Below are positions 1-13,043 of a stretch of 64,000 nucleotides of DNA, piece by piece (position 1 is the first letter of the stretch; every line of letters begins with the position of its first letter). The DNA comes from Paratractidigestivibacter sp003150175 (lineage in GTDB: Bacteria; Actinomycetota; Coriobacteriia; Coriobacteriales; Atopobiaceae). The stretch is from NCBI RefSeq assembly GCF_964283195.1, contig NZ_CAXYLH010000004.1, one strand, 5' to 3'. The position numbers and the translations under genes are program-made. The notes beneath the pieces are model-generated. The model was not told the DNA's origin. It was given only the letters and a program-made list of their open reading frames with translations, and searched no databases.

Positions 1-2523
<2,523 letters not shown>

Positions 2524-2546
2524 TCATCGCCTAAGCTAGTTCTTCC

Positions 2547-2579
2547 AGGCCCGTCACCTTCTGGTGGCGGGCCTTCTTT
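2547..2579 (+). terminator. Intrinsic terminator of nifJ
   Basis: Twelve-base arms (2547-2558 and 2563-2574) with one internal mismatch and a TTCT loop, followed by TTCTTTG. It lies 24 bases past the nifJ stop. Confidence 0.85.
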
Positions 2580-2767
2580 GTACGCTTCGGGCGATTGGTT
2601 CGAGGGCGGCTGAGCTGCGGACGAGTTGGGCCGAGAGCGGCTTCGACAGCGGACGGCACCGACGAAGGGCGGTTTTCTCGGCATCGGGGTCACCTGATGC
2701 GGGAGAATGGAAGCTTGAGGAGCCTCTGAAGGAACCGATCCGGGATGAACCCGCGAAGGAGCGACGT

Positions 2768-3439
2768 GTGCCGAAGATCTATGTGATAGAGGACGACGAG
2801 CCTATCCGTGCCGAGCTCATTCGCCTGCTCGAGCGCGAAGGGTATCAGACGGGCGCCTGCGAGGATTTTCCGCGCGCCGCGGAGCTCGCCCTTGCCGCCG
2901 CTCCGGACCTCGTGCTTCTCGACCTGACCTTGCCGGGCACGGACGGCCAGCTCGTTTGCCGCGAGCTGCGCGCGAGCTCCGATGTGCCCGTCATCGTGCT
3001 CACGAGCCGCACGACCGAGGCCGACGAGGTCGTGGCCATGACGCTGGGCGCGGACGACTTCGTGCCGAAGCCCTACAGCCCCCGCGTGCTCCTGGCGCAC
3101 ATATCGGCGCTGCTCAGGCGCGCGGGCGGCGGGGCGGCGCGATCGGTGCTCGAGCACGGCGGCATCTCGCTCGATCTCTCGCGGTCGACGGCCTCCGCGG
3201 CGGAAGGCTCCGTCGAGCTCACGAAGAACGAGGTCCGCATCCTCGCGCTGCTCATGCGCCGCGCGCCCGCCATCGTCTCGCGCGAGGACCTCATGCGTGA
3301 GCTGTGGGATTCCGAGGCGTTCGTGGACGACAACACCCTCACCGTCAACATTAACCGCCTGCGATCGCAACTGGCCAGGATCGGTGTCAAGGACTACCTC
3401 GTCACGCATCGTGGCCAGGGCTACGCGGTGCGCCCGTGA
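2768..3439 (+). CDS. OmpR-family response regulator, BceR type
   Basis: DNA-binding response regulator of 223 residues. The receiver domain starts PKIYVIEDDEPIRAEL (acidic pocket), with phospho-acceptor Asp in VLLDLTLPG and the switch Lys in DDFVPKPYSP. A winged-helix output domain (about 125-223) ends in VTHRGQGYAVRP. The GTG start is chosen because AAGGAG lies six bases upstream and the receiver domain begins immediately; an open frame continues further upstream but contains no domain. It overlaps the kinase gene by four bases (GTGA). With the kinase and the convergent ABC transporter it forms a Bce-like antimicrobial-peptide sensing and detoxification module; this pairing is inferred from family and position. 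Confidence 0.92.
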   Translation: MPKIYVIEDDEPIRAELIRLLEREGYQTGACEDFPRAAELALAAAPDLVLLDLTLPGTDGQLVCRELRASSDVPVIVLTSRTTEADEVVAMTLGADDFVPKPYSPRVLLAHISALLRRAGGGAARSVLEHGGISLDLSRSTASAAEGSVELTKNEVRILALLMRRAPAIVSREDLMRELWDSEAFVDDNTLTVNINRLRSQLARIGVKDYLVTHRGQGYAVRP

Positions 3440-4545
3440 GGCCGGGGGCCTACATCCGCTCGCGGGTGCCGCAGCTCGCGGTCCTTTTGGTGCTCGAGGG
3501 GCTTCTTGCGCTCGTGCTGTGCGTCACGTCCGCTTCGGCTGACCTCGTCGCGCTGGTGCTCGCGCTCGTGGCGCTTGCGGCCGCCCTAGCGCTCGGAATC
3601 GGCTATCGGCGCGACCGGGAGTTCTGGGGCTCGGTCGAGTCCCTCAAGGACTCGCCCGACGCGGTCCGCGCCGCTCGCGAGCTCATGGCGGAGCCGCACG
3701 GCGCGGAGGCGCGCGCGGCGTCCGATGCCATCGTGGATCTTTCCAAGGCGGCCGCCGACGAGGTCGCCGAGCAGCGCCGCGCGGTCGAGGAGTACCGCGC
3801 CTACGTAGAGACCTGGGTGCACGAGGCCAAGAGCCCCATCACGGCGGCGCGCCTCGCGCTCGCGAACCTCGAGGAGGAGGCCCCGATTCTGTCGTCGGTC
3901 GGCGCCGCCGGCTCGGAGGCCCCAGGCTACGATTCCCTTGTGCCCCGTCTGCGCGCCGTCGGCGATGAGCTCACGCGCGTCGAGGGCTACATCGAGCAAG
4001 CGCTCTTCTACGCCCGCTCCGAGACGCTCGACCGCGACTTCCTCGTGCGGAAGTACGAGCTCCGCGAGATCGTCAGCGCCGCCGTTCGCGCCAACGCGAG
4101 CCTGCTCATCGGCGCAAAGGTGACGCCGCGCCTGGGCGAGGGGCTCTCGCTTCCGGTCTTCACCGACAGCAAGTGGCTCGTCTTCATGCTGGGGCAACTG
4201 CTCCAGAACAGCGCGCGTTACGCGAGGGCGGACGCCGAGGGCGGCCCGCAGGTGTGGTTCGACGCCCGCCTCGTCGACGAGGGCCTGGCTTCCGAGCGCG
4301 TCGAGCTCGCGGTGCGGGACAACGGCTGCGGCGTCGCCGAGGCCGACCTGCTGCGCGTCTTCGACCGGGGGTTCACCGGGGACAACGGCCGCTCCCACAA
4401 GCACTCGACCGGCTTGGGCCTATGGCTCGTGTGGCGCCTCGCGACCAAGATGGGCGTGGAGGTCTCCGTCGACTCCGCCGAGGGCGAGGGATTTGCCGTG
4501 ACGCTCGGGTTCCCCGCGAACAAGATGCACTATCTCGAGGGTTAG
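3436..4545 (+). CDS. Sensor histidine kinase, BceS-like
   Basis: Membrane sensor kinase of 369 residues. Two N-terminal membrane helices (about 10-30 and 35-55) are separated by almost no external loop, as in intramembrane-sensing BceS/GraS kinases, which detect ligand through the partner ABC permease. Phospho-acceptor His is in WVHEAKSPITAARLAL. The ATPase domain has N-box GQLLQNSARYA, G1 DNGCGV and G2 STGLGLWLVWRLA. The GTG start overlaps the stop of the response regulator gene. It converges on the ABC transporter genes, with a hairpin between them. Confidence 0.93.
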   Translation: MRPGAYIRSRVPQLAVLLVLEGLLALVLCVTSASADLVALVLALVALAAALALGIGYRRDREFWGSVESLKDSPDAVRAARELMAEPHGAEARAASDAIVDLSKAAADEVAEQRRAVEEYRAYVETWVHEAKSPITAARLALANLEEEAPILSSVGAAGSEAPGYDSLVPRLRAVGDELTRVEGYIEQALFYARSETLDRDFLVRKYELREIVSAAVRANASLLIGAKVTPRLGEGLSLPVFTDSKWLVFMLGQLLQNSARYARADAEGGPQVWFDARLVDEGLASERVELAVRDNGCGVAEADLLRVFDRGFTGDNGRSHKHSTGLGLWLVWRLATKMGVEVSVDSAEGEGFAVTLGFPANKMHYLEG

Positions 4546-4576
4546 CGAGAGGCGCGGCCAGCGGAGGCGGAAGCGA

Positions 4577-4609
4577 GAAAAAAGGGGTCGGCCCTGTGAC
4601 CGACCCCCC
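4577..4609 (-). terminator. Intrinsic terminator between convergent Bce genes
   Basis: Eight-base arms GGGGTCGG (4584-4591) and CCGACCCC (4600-4607). On the minus strand the hairpin is followed by a six-T run, so it mainly serves the permease gene. On the plus strand there is no T run. Confidence 0.75.
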
Positions 4610-4651
4610 TGAGCAGCGCTTATTTGCAGTGCCTCATTACGCGCGGCGTGC

Positions 4652-6838
4652 CTACTCGCCCTTGCGCGCCCGAATCGCCTCCCGCACGATGCCGCGGCTC
4701 ATCGCGAAGGTCACGAGGAAGTAGCCGCCGTATGCGGCGAGGAAGATCGCGCAGGTGACGCCGACCATGCCGCTGATCGTGAGGCCGCCGAAGGTCTTGA
4801 CGAGGTCGATGACGACCTTGAGCGCCACGACGGAGTGCGCCGCGCCCACCGCGAGGGGGAAGAGGAAGAACACCGCCTGCTGCGCGAGGACCGAGCGCGT
4901 GATCTGGCCCATGTCGCAGCCGAGCTCGGAGAGCACGCGGTAGCTGCGCCCGGCGTCGGACACGCTCGAGAGCTGCTGGATCGCGAGGATCGCCGCGCAG
5001 GCTATCACGAGAACGAAGCCGATGTAGATGGCGAGGTAGCTCACGGTGCCGTTTATGGAGTTCATCTGGGAGAACATCTCGCTGCGCGTGACCGAGGCGC
5101 CCCAGAATGCGGGGACCGAGGCACCCTCCCTGACCTCACTGCTGGTGGTGCCGGTGCGGCTGGAGAGCATGGCGTTACCCTGCTCGACGCTCACGCCACG
5201 CTTGTAGTTGACGAGCAGGCTCGAGAACGAGGGGTACAGGTCAGCGTCGTCCACGACCTCATCCGGTACGATGAGAGTACCGGGGTTCGAGCCCATGGCA
5301 GAGTCCGCGATCGCGCTGTTCGCAACGTCGACGGACTTCTCCGCGGGGCGCAGCTCGTGGCCGCCCAGGCGCACGGGAACCCCTGCCGCCAGGATCTTGT
5401 CGTAGTAGTTTGAGATGGACTCGCCCATGTCGCAGCTGATGAGGTACCCATCGCTGCCGAGGTCTACCTGGGGCTTGCCGCGGTAGGCGAGAAGTGCGTT
5501 GTACTGGCTCTCCCTGAGGACATAGAGCCCGTGGCTCTCCACGTCCGAGTTCTCCAGGCCCGCGGGCAACGTGGCCCCCGCCTGCTTGCCAAGCTCGCGG
5601 AGGCGCAGGGGACTGGCGGGCGCATTCGCATCGAGCAGCTCCTGCTTGGTCTGGGGATAGTAGATGTCGAGCTGGACCGTCGAGTCGCTCACCGAGCCAA
5701 GGTCGATGCCCATGGCCTGGTACTCGGCCGCGAGGTCGAGGGGAGCGTCGACCATGGTGTAGCTCACGGGGGTGCCGTCTGCCGACGTCCCGTCAGACTC
5801 TGCGCCGTTGTACCAGAGGGTCTGGCTGAAGTCCACGGGGTTCGAGCGCTCGAGCCCGCCCATCATCGCGCTCACGATCGACATGCCTGCGGTAACGGAG
5901 GTGATGGCGAGGAAGAGGATCATCGAGATTACGGCCATCGAGAACGAGACGGTGTTCACCTTGGCCGAGAGCTGCCGCAGCGTGAAGACGTTGAGCCCGC
6001 GCCAGTAGACGCCCCGCGCCATCTGGAAGAGCTTGAGCAGAAGCCCCGAGAGGCCAAAGAAGAAGAGCACAGTGCCCACGGTCACCATGAGCGTGGTGAT
6101 GCCGAACTGCGTCGTCGCGCTCGCGAGCTCGTCGCCCGTCGCCGTGATGGGAAGCCCGTCGCGAATGAGGCGGGCGTATGCCGTGCCGATGAGCGCGCCG
6201 CCGATCACGCACACCGCGCCCGAGAGCCAGGGGTTGCGCGTCTTGACCTGCTCGTTGTGCCGACCCGAGCTCATGAGGTCGGTCAGGCGGGACTTGCCCA
6301 CGACGCGCAGGTTGAACACGAGCGTCACGGCGAAGATCACGGCGAGGCACTCGACGGTGAGCCCGAGCGCCTCGGGCGAGAAGATGAAGCGGAAGTTCGC
6401 GACCTGCGTCTTGAATAGCGAGGCCGTGAAGAAGACCATGAGCTGCGAGAGGCCCACGCCCAGGGCGATGCCCATCGCGAGCGCGGCGAGCGAGACGATG
6501 AGGGTCTCCAGGGCCATGATGCGCGCCACCTGACCTCGGCTCATGCCGAGGACCTGGTACAGGCCGAATTCCTTATTGCGCCTGCGCATGATGAAGTTGT
6601 TCGCGTAGACCATGAGGAAGCCCATGATCGCGCCGAGAAAAACGGTGAGGCCGCCCAGGATGTTTCCGAGCATCGTCGCCACGCCCTCGGCGTCGCTCGC
6701 GATGCCTACGAGGTCGACCTGCATGCTGATGGTGTTGAACGCGTAGAAGACGGTGACGCCCAGCGTGAGCGTGAGCAGGTAGATGAGGTAGTCGCGGCCG
6801 GCTCGCCGGACGTTGCCCCAGGCGAGCTTACAGAGCAT
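4652..6838 (-). CDS. BceB-type ABC transporter permease (FtsX-like)
   Basis: Membrane subunit of a peptide-antibiotic sensing/resistance ABC transporter, 728 residues, the usual 620-730 range for BceB. It begins LAWGNVRRAGRDYLIYLLTLTLG, the family N-terminus. About ten membrane helices are visible. An FtsX-like core (about 55-170) and a second helical block (195-320) precede a large extracellular domain (about 325-600). The last helices (about 605-715) carry the second FtsX-like region. Its ATPase gene overlaps by 11 bases upstream. In known systems the extracellular domain binds bacitracin- or lantibiotic-like peptides and signals to the kinase; the ligand here is unknown. Confidence 0.9.
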   Translation of the reverse strand: MLCKLAWGNVRRAGRDYLIYLLTLTLGVTVFYAFNTISMQVDLVGIASDAEGVATMLGNILGGLTVFLGAIMGFLMVYANNFIMRRRNKEFGLYQVLGMSRGQVARIMALETLIVSLAALAMGIALGVGLSQLMVFFTASLFKTQVANFRFIFSPEALGLTVECLAVIFAVTLVFNLRVVGKSRLTDLMSSGRHNEQVKTRNPWLSGAVCVIGGALIGTAYARLIRDGLPITATGDELASATTQFGITTLMVTVGTVLFFFGLSGLLLKLFQMARGVYWRGLNVFTLRQLSAKVNTVSFSMAVISMILFLAITSVTAGMSIVSAMMGGLERSNPVDFSQTLWYNGAESDGTSADGTPVSYTMVDAPLDLAAEYQAMGIDLGSVSDSTVQLDIYYPQTKQELLDANAPASPLRLRELGKQAGATLPAGLENSDVESHGLYVLRESQYNALLAYRGKPQVDLGSDGYLISCDMGESISNYYDKILAAGVPVRLGGHELRPAEKSVDVANSAIADSAMGSNPGTLIVPDEVVDDADLYPSFSSLLVNYKRGVSVEQGNAMLSSRTGTTSSEVREGASVPAFWGASVTRSEMFSQMNSINGTVSYLAIYIGFVLVIACAAILAIQQLSSVSDAGRSYRVLSELGCDMGQITRSVLAQQAVFFLFPLAVGAAHSVVALKVVIDLVKTFGGLTISGMVGVTCAIFLAAYGGYFLVTFAMSRGIVREAIRARKGE

Positions 6839-7679
6839 CGGAACCCTCGCCTCCCATCATCGCCACGACCTCCATGATGCGGTCGAAGAACGCGCGGCGG
6901 CTCGCGTCGCCGCGTCGCAGTTCGGTGAACACGCGGCCGTCACGGATAAAGAGCACGCGACCCGTGAAGCTTGCGGCGAAGCTGTCGTGGGTGACCATGA
7001 GGATGGTCGAGGCGAGCTCTCGGTTCATCTGCTCGAGGCACTCGAGCAGCACGCGGGCGCTCTTCGAGTCGAGCGCGCCGGTGGGCTCGTCGGCCATGAT
7101 GACGGCGGGCCTCGTCACGAGGGCGCGCGCCGCGGCAACGCGCTGCTGCTGGCCGCCCGAGAGCTGGTAGGGGTACTTGTCGAGCGTCTGCTCGATGCCC
7201 AGGTGGCGGGCGATCTTGTCCACGCGGACAAGGGTCTCGTTGGACGGCGTGCGCGCGATGGTGAGCGGCAGCGCCACGTTCTCGCGTGCGGTGAGCGTGT
7301 CGAGCAGGTTCGAGTCCTGGAAGATGAAGCCGAGCTGATCGCGGCGGAAGCGCGCGAGCTCGCCGCTGCGCATCGCCGTGACATCGGTGCCGTGGACAAA
7401 GACGTGCCCGCTCGTGGCGGAGTCGATGGTAGAGACGCAGTTGAGTAAGGTCGACTTGCCCGAGCCCGACGCGCCCATGATGGCGACGAACTCGCCGGCC
7501 TCGACGTTGAAGCTCACGTCCGCGAGGGCGCGCGTCGTGGCGCCGGCGCCGCCGCGCCCGCGGTTGCCGTAGACCTTCTCGAGGTGCTGGACGGAGAGAA
7601 CAGTCCCTTGCGGGGCCCGGCGGGCGGCGGTCGTCCTTTTGCTCGTCGTCCCCTGGGCGGGCTTGAAGTGATTACCCAT
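6828..7679 (-). CDS. BceA-type ABC transporter ATPase
   Basis: ATP-binding subunit of 283 residues. Walker A GASGSGKST, Q-loop FIFQDSNLLDTLTARENV, signature LSGGQQQRVAAARAL, Walker B AVIMADEPTGALD and switch His VTHDSFAA are all present. The first 25 or so residues are a basic extension ahead of the usual start. ATG has GAGGAAGGAT a few bases upstream. It is the first gene of a two-gene operon with the permease; a 7-base inverted repeat (7780-7810) lies in its upstream region. Confidence 0.93.
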   Translation of the reverse strand: MGNHFKPAQGTTSKRTTAARRAPQGTVLSVQHLEKVYGNRGRGGAGATTRALADVSFNVEAGEFVAIMGASGSGKSTLLNCVSTIDSATSGHVFVHGTDVTAMRSGELARFRRDQLGFIFQDSNLLDTLTARENVALPLTIARTPSNETLVRVDKIARHLGIEQTLDKYPYQLSGGQQQRVAAARALVTRPAVIMADEPTGALDSKSARVLLECLEQMNRELASTILMVTHDSFAASFTGRVLFIRDGRVFTELRRGDASRRAFFDRIMEVVAMMGGEGSDAL

Positions 7680-7779
7680 GGCGATCCTTCCTCACGTGCC
7701 GCGGGCCTCGCCCACGGGCTTCGATCGACGTTTGTCGGGAACTATGCTCGCTCAGCGGCCCCTTGGCTGCCATCGAATC

Positions 7780-7810
7780 ACCTTACGGCCCGGTTGCGGT
7801 TTTGTAAGGT
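7780..7810. promoter_or_regulatory. Inverted repeat upstream of bceAB-like operon
   Basis: ACCTTAC at 7780-7786 and GTAAGGT at 7804-7810 are perfect inverted arms separated by 17 bases, about 100 bases upstream of the ATPase start codon. A response-regulator operator is plausible because BceR-type regulators bind dyads ahead of their transporter genes. No experimental support can be seen in sequence alone. Confidence 0.35.
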
Positions 7811-7861
7811 CCGCCGGCGGGGCAGCGAAGGCCGCCGAGCCGCTGCGCGGCCTCGTCTCCG

Positions 7862-7908
7862 TATACAAAGAAGGGCGCGGGCCCGCGGCGTGCGGGGCCT
7901 GCGCCCTT
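7862..7908 (-). terminator. Intrinsic terminator of murT-gatD fusion gene
   Basis: AAGGGCGC (7871-7878) pairs with GCGCCCTT (7901-7908), with further GC pairs inside. On the minus strand the hairpin is followed by CTTTGTATAC. It lies 20 bases past the stop of the minus-strand gene. Confidence 0.7.
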
Positions 7909-7928
7909 ATCGAGGCTATGTGCCCGGC

Positions 7929-10118
7929 CTAGCCGCGTTTGACGATGGCCAGCGCGACGTCGTGGGCCGCGTCCTCGTAGGAGTCGTCGAGGGCGGGGAG
8001 CTCGGTCTCGATGCCCCGGCGGCGCAGCGCATGCGCGATCAGCCAGTCTGCGACCTGCGGGTTCTTGGGCAGGATCGGCCCGTGGAAATACGTGCCCACC
8101 ACGCCCTTGTGCAGCACGCCCTCGCCGACGTCGAACTCGTTGTTGCCGGTGCCGGCCACGAGCGGCGTGCCGAGGGGCTTCTCGCCGTCGTCGAGGTAGG
8201 TGCGGCCGCCGTGGTTCTCGAAGCCGACGATGGGCGATGACGCGACGGGGGAGTCGATGGCCACGTTGTGGATCATGCGGCCGTCGCCGCTGCGGGTCTC
8301 GGCGCCGATGACGGCAAGGCCCTCGACCCGCTCGTCGCCCATCATGTAGAAGCGGCCGAGCAGCTGGTAGCCGCCGCAGATGGCCAGCAGCGCGCCGTCG
8401 GACTCGACGTAGGCGGCGAGCTTCTCCTTCTGTGCCAGCAGCTCCTTGCAAACGGCGAGCTGGTCGCGGTCCGCGCCCCCGCCCAGAAGCACGACGTCGG
8501 CGTCGGAGAGATCGAGCGCCTCGCCCATGAGCACACGGTCGACGTGCACGGGGATGCCGCGCCACTCGCAGCGCTGGCGCAGCGAGGCGATGTTGCCGCC
8601 GTCGCCGTAGAGGTTGAGCGCGTCGGGGTACAGGTGGACGATGCGCAGCGGGCGGCCGAGCTGCTCGGCCCGGATGCCGGCGTCGGCGTAGCAGCCGAGG
8701 TTCACGCGGGCCTTCGGCGCGATCGCGGCGCGCGTGCCCTCGGGGCGCTCGGTGCCGTCGAGGCGCTTGAGGTCGGCCGTCACCTGAGGGAACACGGTGT
8801 AGTTGGCCACCGAGTGCAGCGGAAGGGACACGTCGGCGCCGAAGCAGCCGCGCACGGCGTCCTCGATGCCATCGATGAGCTGCGCGTTTATGCCCGCGTA
8901 CTTGAGGCGCACCTGCAGGTCGTTGCGGCGCGTGCCGCCGACGAAGACCCGCTGGAGGTCGAGCTCGCAGAGCTTCTCGAAGTCGACGTCCCAGATCCAG
9001 CTGATGTCGTGCCCGTCGGCGTCGTTGTCGTTGAGGAAGAAGGCCATGAGCCGCCCGTCGGCCGCGCGGACCTCGCTGATCATGCGGTCGAAGCCGGCGG
9101 GGTTCTTCGCCAGGTTGCTCACCACGTCGCGGCCGAGCGCGTGCCAGGTCTTCATGCGGCCGCCTGCGGGCTCGTAGCGCGAGATCACCTCGTCGAGGGC
9201 GTCCGTGCCGGCGCCCGCGAACTCGAGCGCCGCGGCGACGGCGGTAACGTTGAAGACCATATAAAGGCCGTTGTAGCGCGTCTTCACGCGGCGGCGGAAG
9301 CCATCTGGCCCGCAGACGTCCCAGGAGTACCCGCCCTGGTTGCCGCACCTGAGCTCGACGTCGCGCGCGGCGTATGTGAGCTCGGGGCGCGACCATCCGC
9401 ACTTGGGGCAGCGGTACTTGCCGAGCTGCCCGTAGTGCACGTACTCATAGTCCAGGGGCGCGTTGCACATGGCGCAGAACCTGGAGTCGCTCACGCGGTC
9501 GGCCTCGAGGCCCGTGGGCTCGTCGATGCCGAAGCCGAGGCTCGGGTTGTCCACGCGCGCGGCGACGGCGGCGCACAGCGGGTCGTCGGCGTTGTAGATC
9601 AGCGTGGTCTGCGGCGACCTGCGCAGCGCCTCGGCGATGACCTCCTGCGTGTGGTCGATCTCGCCGTAGCGATCGAGCTGGTCGCGGAAGAGGTTCAACA
9701 GCACGAGCGCGCGGGGCTTGAGCTGTGGAAGGACGCGGACGGTGTAGAGCTCGTCGCACTCGAAGGCGCCGAAGCGGCCGCGGGAGGCCTTCTTGCCGGA
9801 CGTCGCGCCGCCGCGGCGCCCCGCCACCATGGCGGCGGCGATGCCGGTCTGCATGTTGTTGCCGGCGCGGTTGCACACCACGTCGAAGCCGGCCGCGGCC
9901 AGGCCGTCGGCGATGAGGCCGTTCGTGGTCGTCTTTCCGTTCGTGCCGGTGACCACGATGGAACCGTCGAGCCCGGCCGCCAGGTCCGCGATGATACCCG
10001 GGTCGAGCTTCAGCGCGATGACGCCGGGGATGTTCCCGCCGCCGCGGCGAAGGACGGAAGAGAGGCCCCAGTGGGCCACGTCCGCCGCAGCGCATGCCAA
10101 CATCGAGCGAACGCCCAT
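7929..10118 (-). CDS. Lipid II isoglutaminyl synthase, MurT-GatD fusion
   Basis: Amidates the alpha-carboxyl of D-glutamate in the peptidoglycan stem peptide. In the well-studied systems MurT (Mur-ligase-like, about 437 aa) and GatD (glutamine amidotransferase, about 243 aa) are separate chains; here both lie in one 729-residue frame. The MurT half has the P-loop GTNGKTTT (58-65), a four-Cys ribbon (CAMC and CPKC, about 215-245) and the C-terminal DUF1727 region. The GatD half starts near 480, with nucleophile Cys in AICGGYQLLG and His in GTYFHGPILPKNP. The ATG is chosen for GGAGG five bases upstream; a TTG four codons earlier would use that same RBS as coding sequence. Confidence in function is high. 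Confidence 0.9.
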   Translation of the reverse strand: MGVRSMLACAAADVAHWGLSSVLRRGGGNIPGVIALKLDPGIIADLAAGLDGSIVVTGTNGKTTTNGLIADGLAAAGFDVVCNRAGNNMQTGIAAAMVAGRRGGATSGKKASRGRFGAFECDELYTVRVLPQLKPRALVLLNLFRDQLDRYGEIDHTQEVIAEALRRSPQTTLIYNADDPLCAAVAARVDNPSLGFGIDEPTGLEADRVSDSRFCAMCNAPLDYEYVHYGQLGKYRCPKCGWSRPELTYAARDVELRCGNQGGYSWDVCGPDGFRRRVKTRYNGLYMVFNVTAVAAALEFAGAGTDALDEVISRYEPAGGRMKTWHALGRDVVSNLAKNPAGFDRMISEVRAADGRLMAFFLNDNDADGHDISWIWDVDFEKLCELDLQRVFVGGTRRNDLQVRLKYAGINAQLIDGIEDAVRGCFGADVSLPLHSVANYTVFPQVTADLKRLDGTERPEGTRAAIAPKARVNLGCYADAGIRAEQLGRPLRIVHLYPDALNLYGDGGNIASLRQRCEWRGIPVHVDRVLMGEALDLSDADVVLLGGGADRDQLAVCKELLAQKEKLAAYVESDGALLAICGGYQLLGRFYMMGDERVEGLAVIGAETRSGDGRMIHNVAIDSPVASSPIVGFENHGGRTYLDDGEKPLGTPLVAGTGNNEFDVGEGVLHKGVVGTYFHGPILPKNPQVADWLIAHALRRRGIETELPALDDSYEDAAHDVALAIVKRG

Positions 10119-10311
10119 AAATACCTCCAAAGCCCGCCGCCGGCGAGCGCGGCGCCCGGGCGATTGTTGCAGTCGTCTTATTCAAAAGCGGGCGAGGTGG
10201 GATGCGGTGCCCGCCCGCCTGGATATGGGGGTATATTAACACTGAGCGCCGAGCGCCCCGAGCGCCTGGCCAGCCTGTAGACCATCGCTCGCAGATTGGG
10301 CACAAGACCGC

Positions 10312-11613
10312 GTGAACCCCATCATTGTCATACCTTCTTATTGGGCCGAGGGCAATCAGCCCGGCGAGCTGGGCGAGCGCGGCGTCTACGACTACACCAC
10401 CCCCATCGATAAGCCCCTGCCCGAGCTCGAGAGCTGCCTGGCGTCCCTCGAGCAGGTCCGCGGCGTCCTGCGCGTCGCCGTGCTCGTCGTGGCGCCGAAG
10501 TCGTGCCGCGAGGCGGCCCGCGCCCGCGTGAACAGCATCTGCCGCTCCCACCCGGACTTGAACCCGCTCGTGGTCGGGCCCGAGGAGGGCGAGCGCATCA
10601 TGTCCGCCGTCGGCCGCGTCGTGCCCTCGGCGGCGGGGGAGGCCGTCTCGCTTCGCGGCTACGGCGCCATAAAGAACCTCGGCCTCGCGGTCGCGTGCGT
10701 GTTCGGCCACGACGTCGCTGTCTTCATGTACGACGACGAGGTCGCCGAGGACCCGGACTTCCTCTCGAAGGCGGTGTTCGGGCTTTCCGCCTACACGCGG
10801 CAGGACCTGAAGATCCTCGCCAAGTCGGGCTTCTTCATCGACGAGGACGGCTCGCCCTACGCGAACCCCACAAAGAGCTGGACCGAGCGCTACTGGACCA
10901 AGGCGCCGCAGTTCAACAAGGTCATGGAGCGCGCCCAGAAGGCCAAGAACCGCGTCACGCGCTCCAACCACATGTGCGGCGGCTGCTGCGCGATCCACGC
11001 CGAGGCGTACACGCGCATCCCGTTCGACCCCTACATCACCCGCGGCGACGACCTCGACTACGTGCTCAACCTGCGCAGCCATGGCCTCGACTGCTGGTTC
11101 GACAACGACTGGTGCGTGCGGCTCTGCCCGCCGGAGGAGACCGCCTCCGACGCGTCCGTCTTTATGCAGGACGTGTACCGCTGGTTCTACGAGTACCGCA
11201 AGCTCGAGGTGCTCAACGCCCGCCGCGACCTGCGCACCATCACCCCGGAGTCGCTCATGCCGTACCCGGCGCCGTGGTTGTGCGACCAGGTGCGCTCCCG
11301 CGTGCGCAGCACTGCGCTGCGCCGCCTCGTCGCCGGCCCGGATCGCCTCGCCTACCTGCGCATCATCGTCAGGGGCATCCGTGACGCCGATAAGTTCGCC
11401 CGCGAGAACGCCTCGCGCTACCTGAGCTTCTCGATGACCTGGCCGGGCGTCATGTCCGCCATTTGGGACGACCGTTACCTGCAGGCGGCCATCCTGCGCA
11501 CGGGCGACGTCTGCGGCCGCGCCGCGCTGAGCCCGGCGCAGAAGCCCTCCGACGCGCCGCTCTCGGGCATCGCGCTGTCCGTCCCCGACCCCGGATCCAC
11601 GGGAGGTCTGTAG
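10312..11613 (+). CDS. Glycosyltransferase-like protein (GT-A fold candidate)
   Basis: Not recognised with certainty, 433 residues, no signal peptide or membrane helix. It opens with PIIVIPSYW, and a hydrophobic strand ending in VFMYDDEV (about 140) resembles the metal-binding DxD strand of GT-A glycosyltransferases. A middle block has GGCCAIHAEAY and RGDDLDYVLNLRSHG, the pattern of an acceptor/catalytic region. A helical C-terminus follows. The GTG start has no strong RBS. It is the first of four co-directional genes; the kinase gene starts three bases after its stop, so the sensor system and this enzyme are probably co-expressed. Role in envelope glycan synthesis is inferred only. Confidence 0.55.
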   Translation: MNPIIVIPSYWAEGNQPGELGERGVYDYTTPIDKPLPELESCLASLEQVRGVLRVAVLVVAPKSCREAARARVNSICRSHPDLNPLVVGPEEGERIMSAVGRVVPSAAGEAVSLRGYGAIKNLGLAVACVFGHDVAVFMYDDEVAEDPDFLSKAVFGLSAYTRQDLKILAKSGFFIDEDGSPYANPTKSWTERYWTKAPQFNKVMERAQKAKNRVTRSNHMCGGCCAIHAEAYTRIPFDPYITRGDDLDYVLNLRSHGLDCWFDNDWCVRLCPPEETASDASVFMQDVYRWFYEYRKLEVLNARRDLRTITPESLMPYPAPWLCDQVRSRVRSTALRRLVAGPDRLAYLRIIVRGIRDADKFARENASRYLSFSMTWPGVMSAIWDDRYLQAAILRTGDVCGRAALSPAQKPSDAPLSGIALSVPDPGSTGGL

Positions 11614-11616
11614 CCG

Positions 11617-12990
<1,374 letters not shown>

Positions 12991-13043
12991 CATTCAAACG
13001 TTTAGTAGCTGCGTTTAGGTGGCCCGTTCAGAGGAGTTTTTGC

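Noticed and set aside
2564..2767. In-frame upstream extension of the response regulator
   Set aside because: It runs through the nifJ terminator, has no domain content, and the GTG at 2768 has an AAGGAG at ideal distance.
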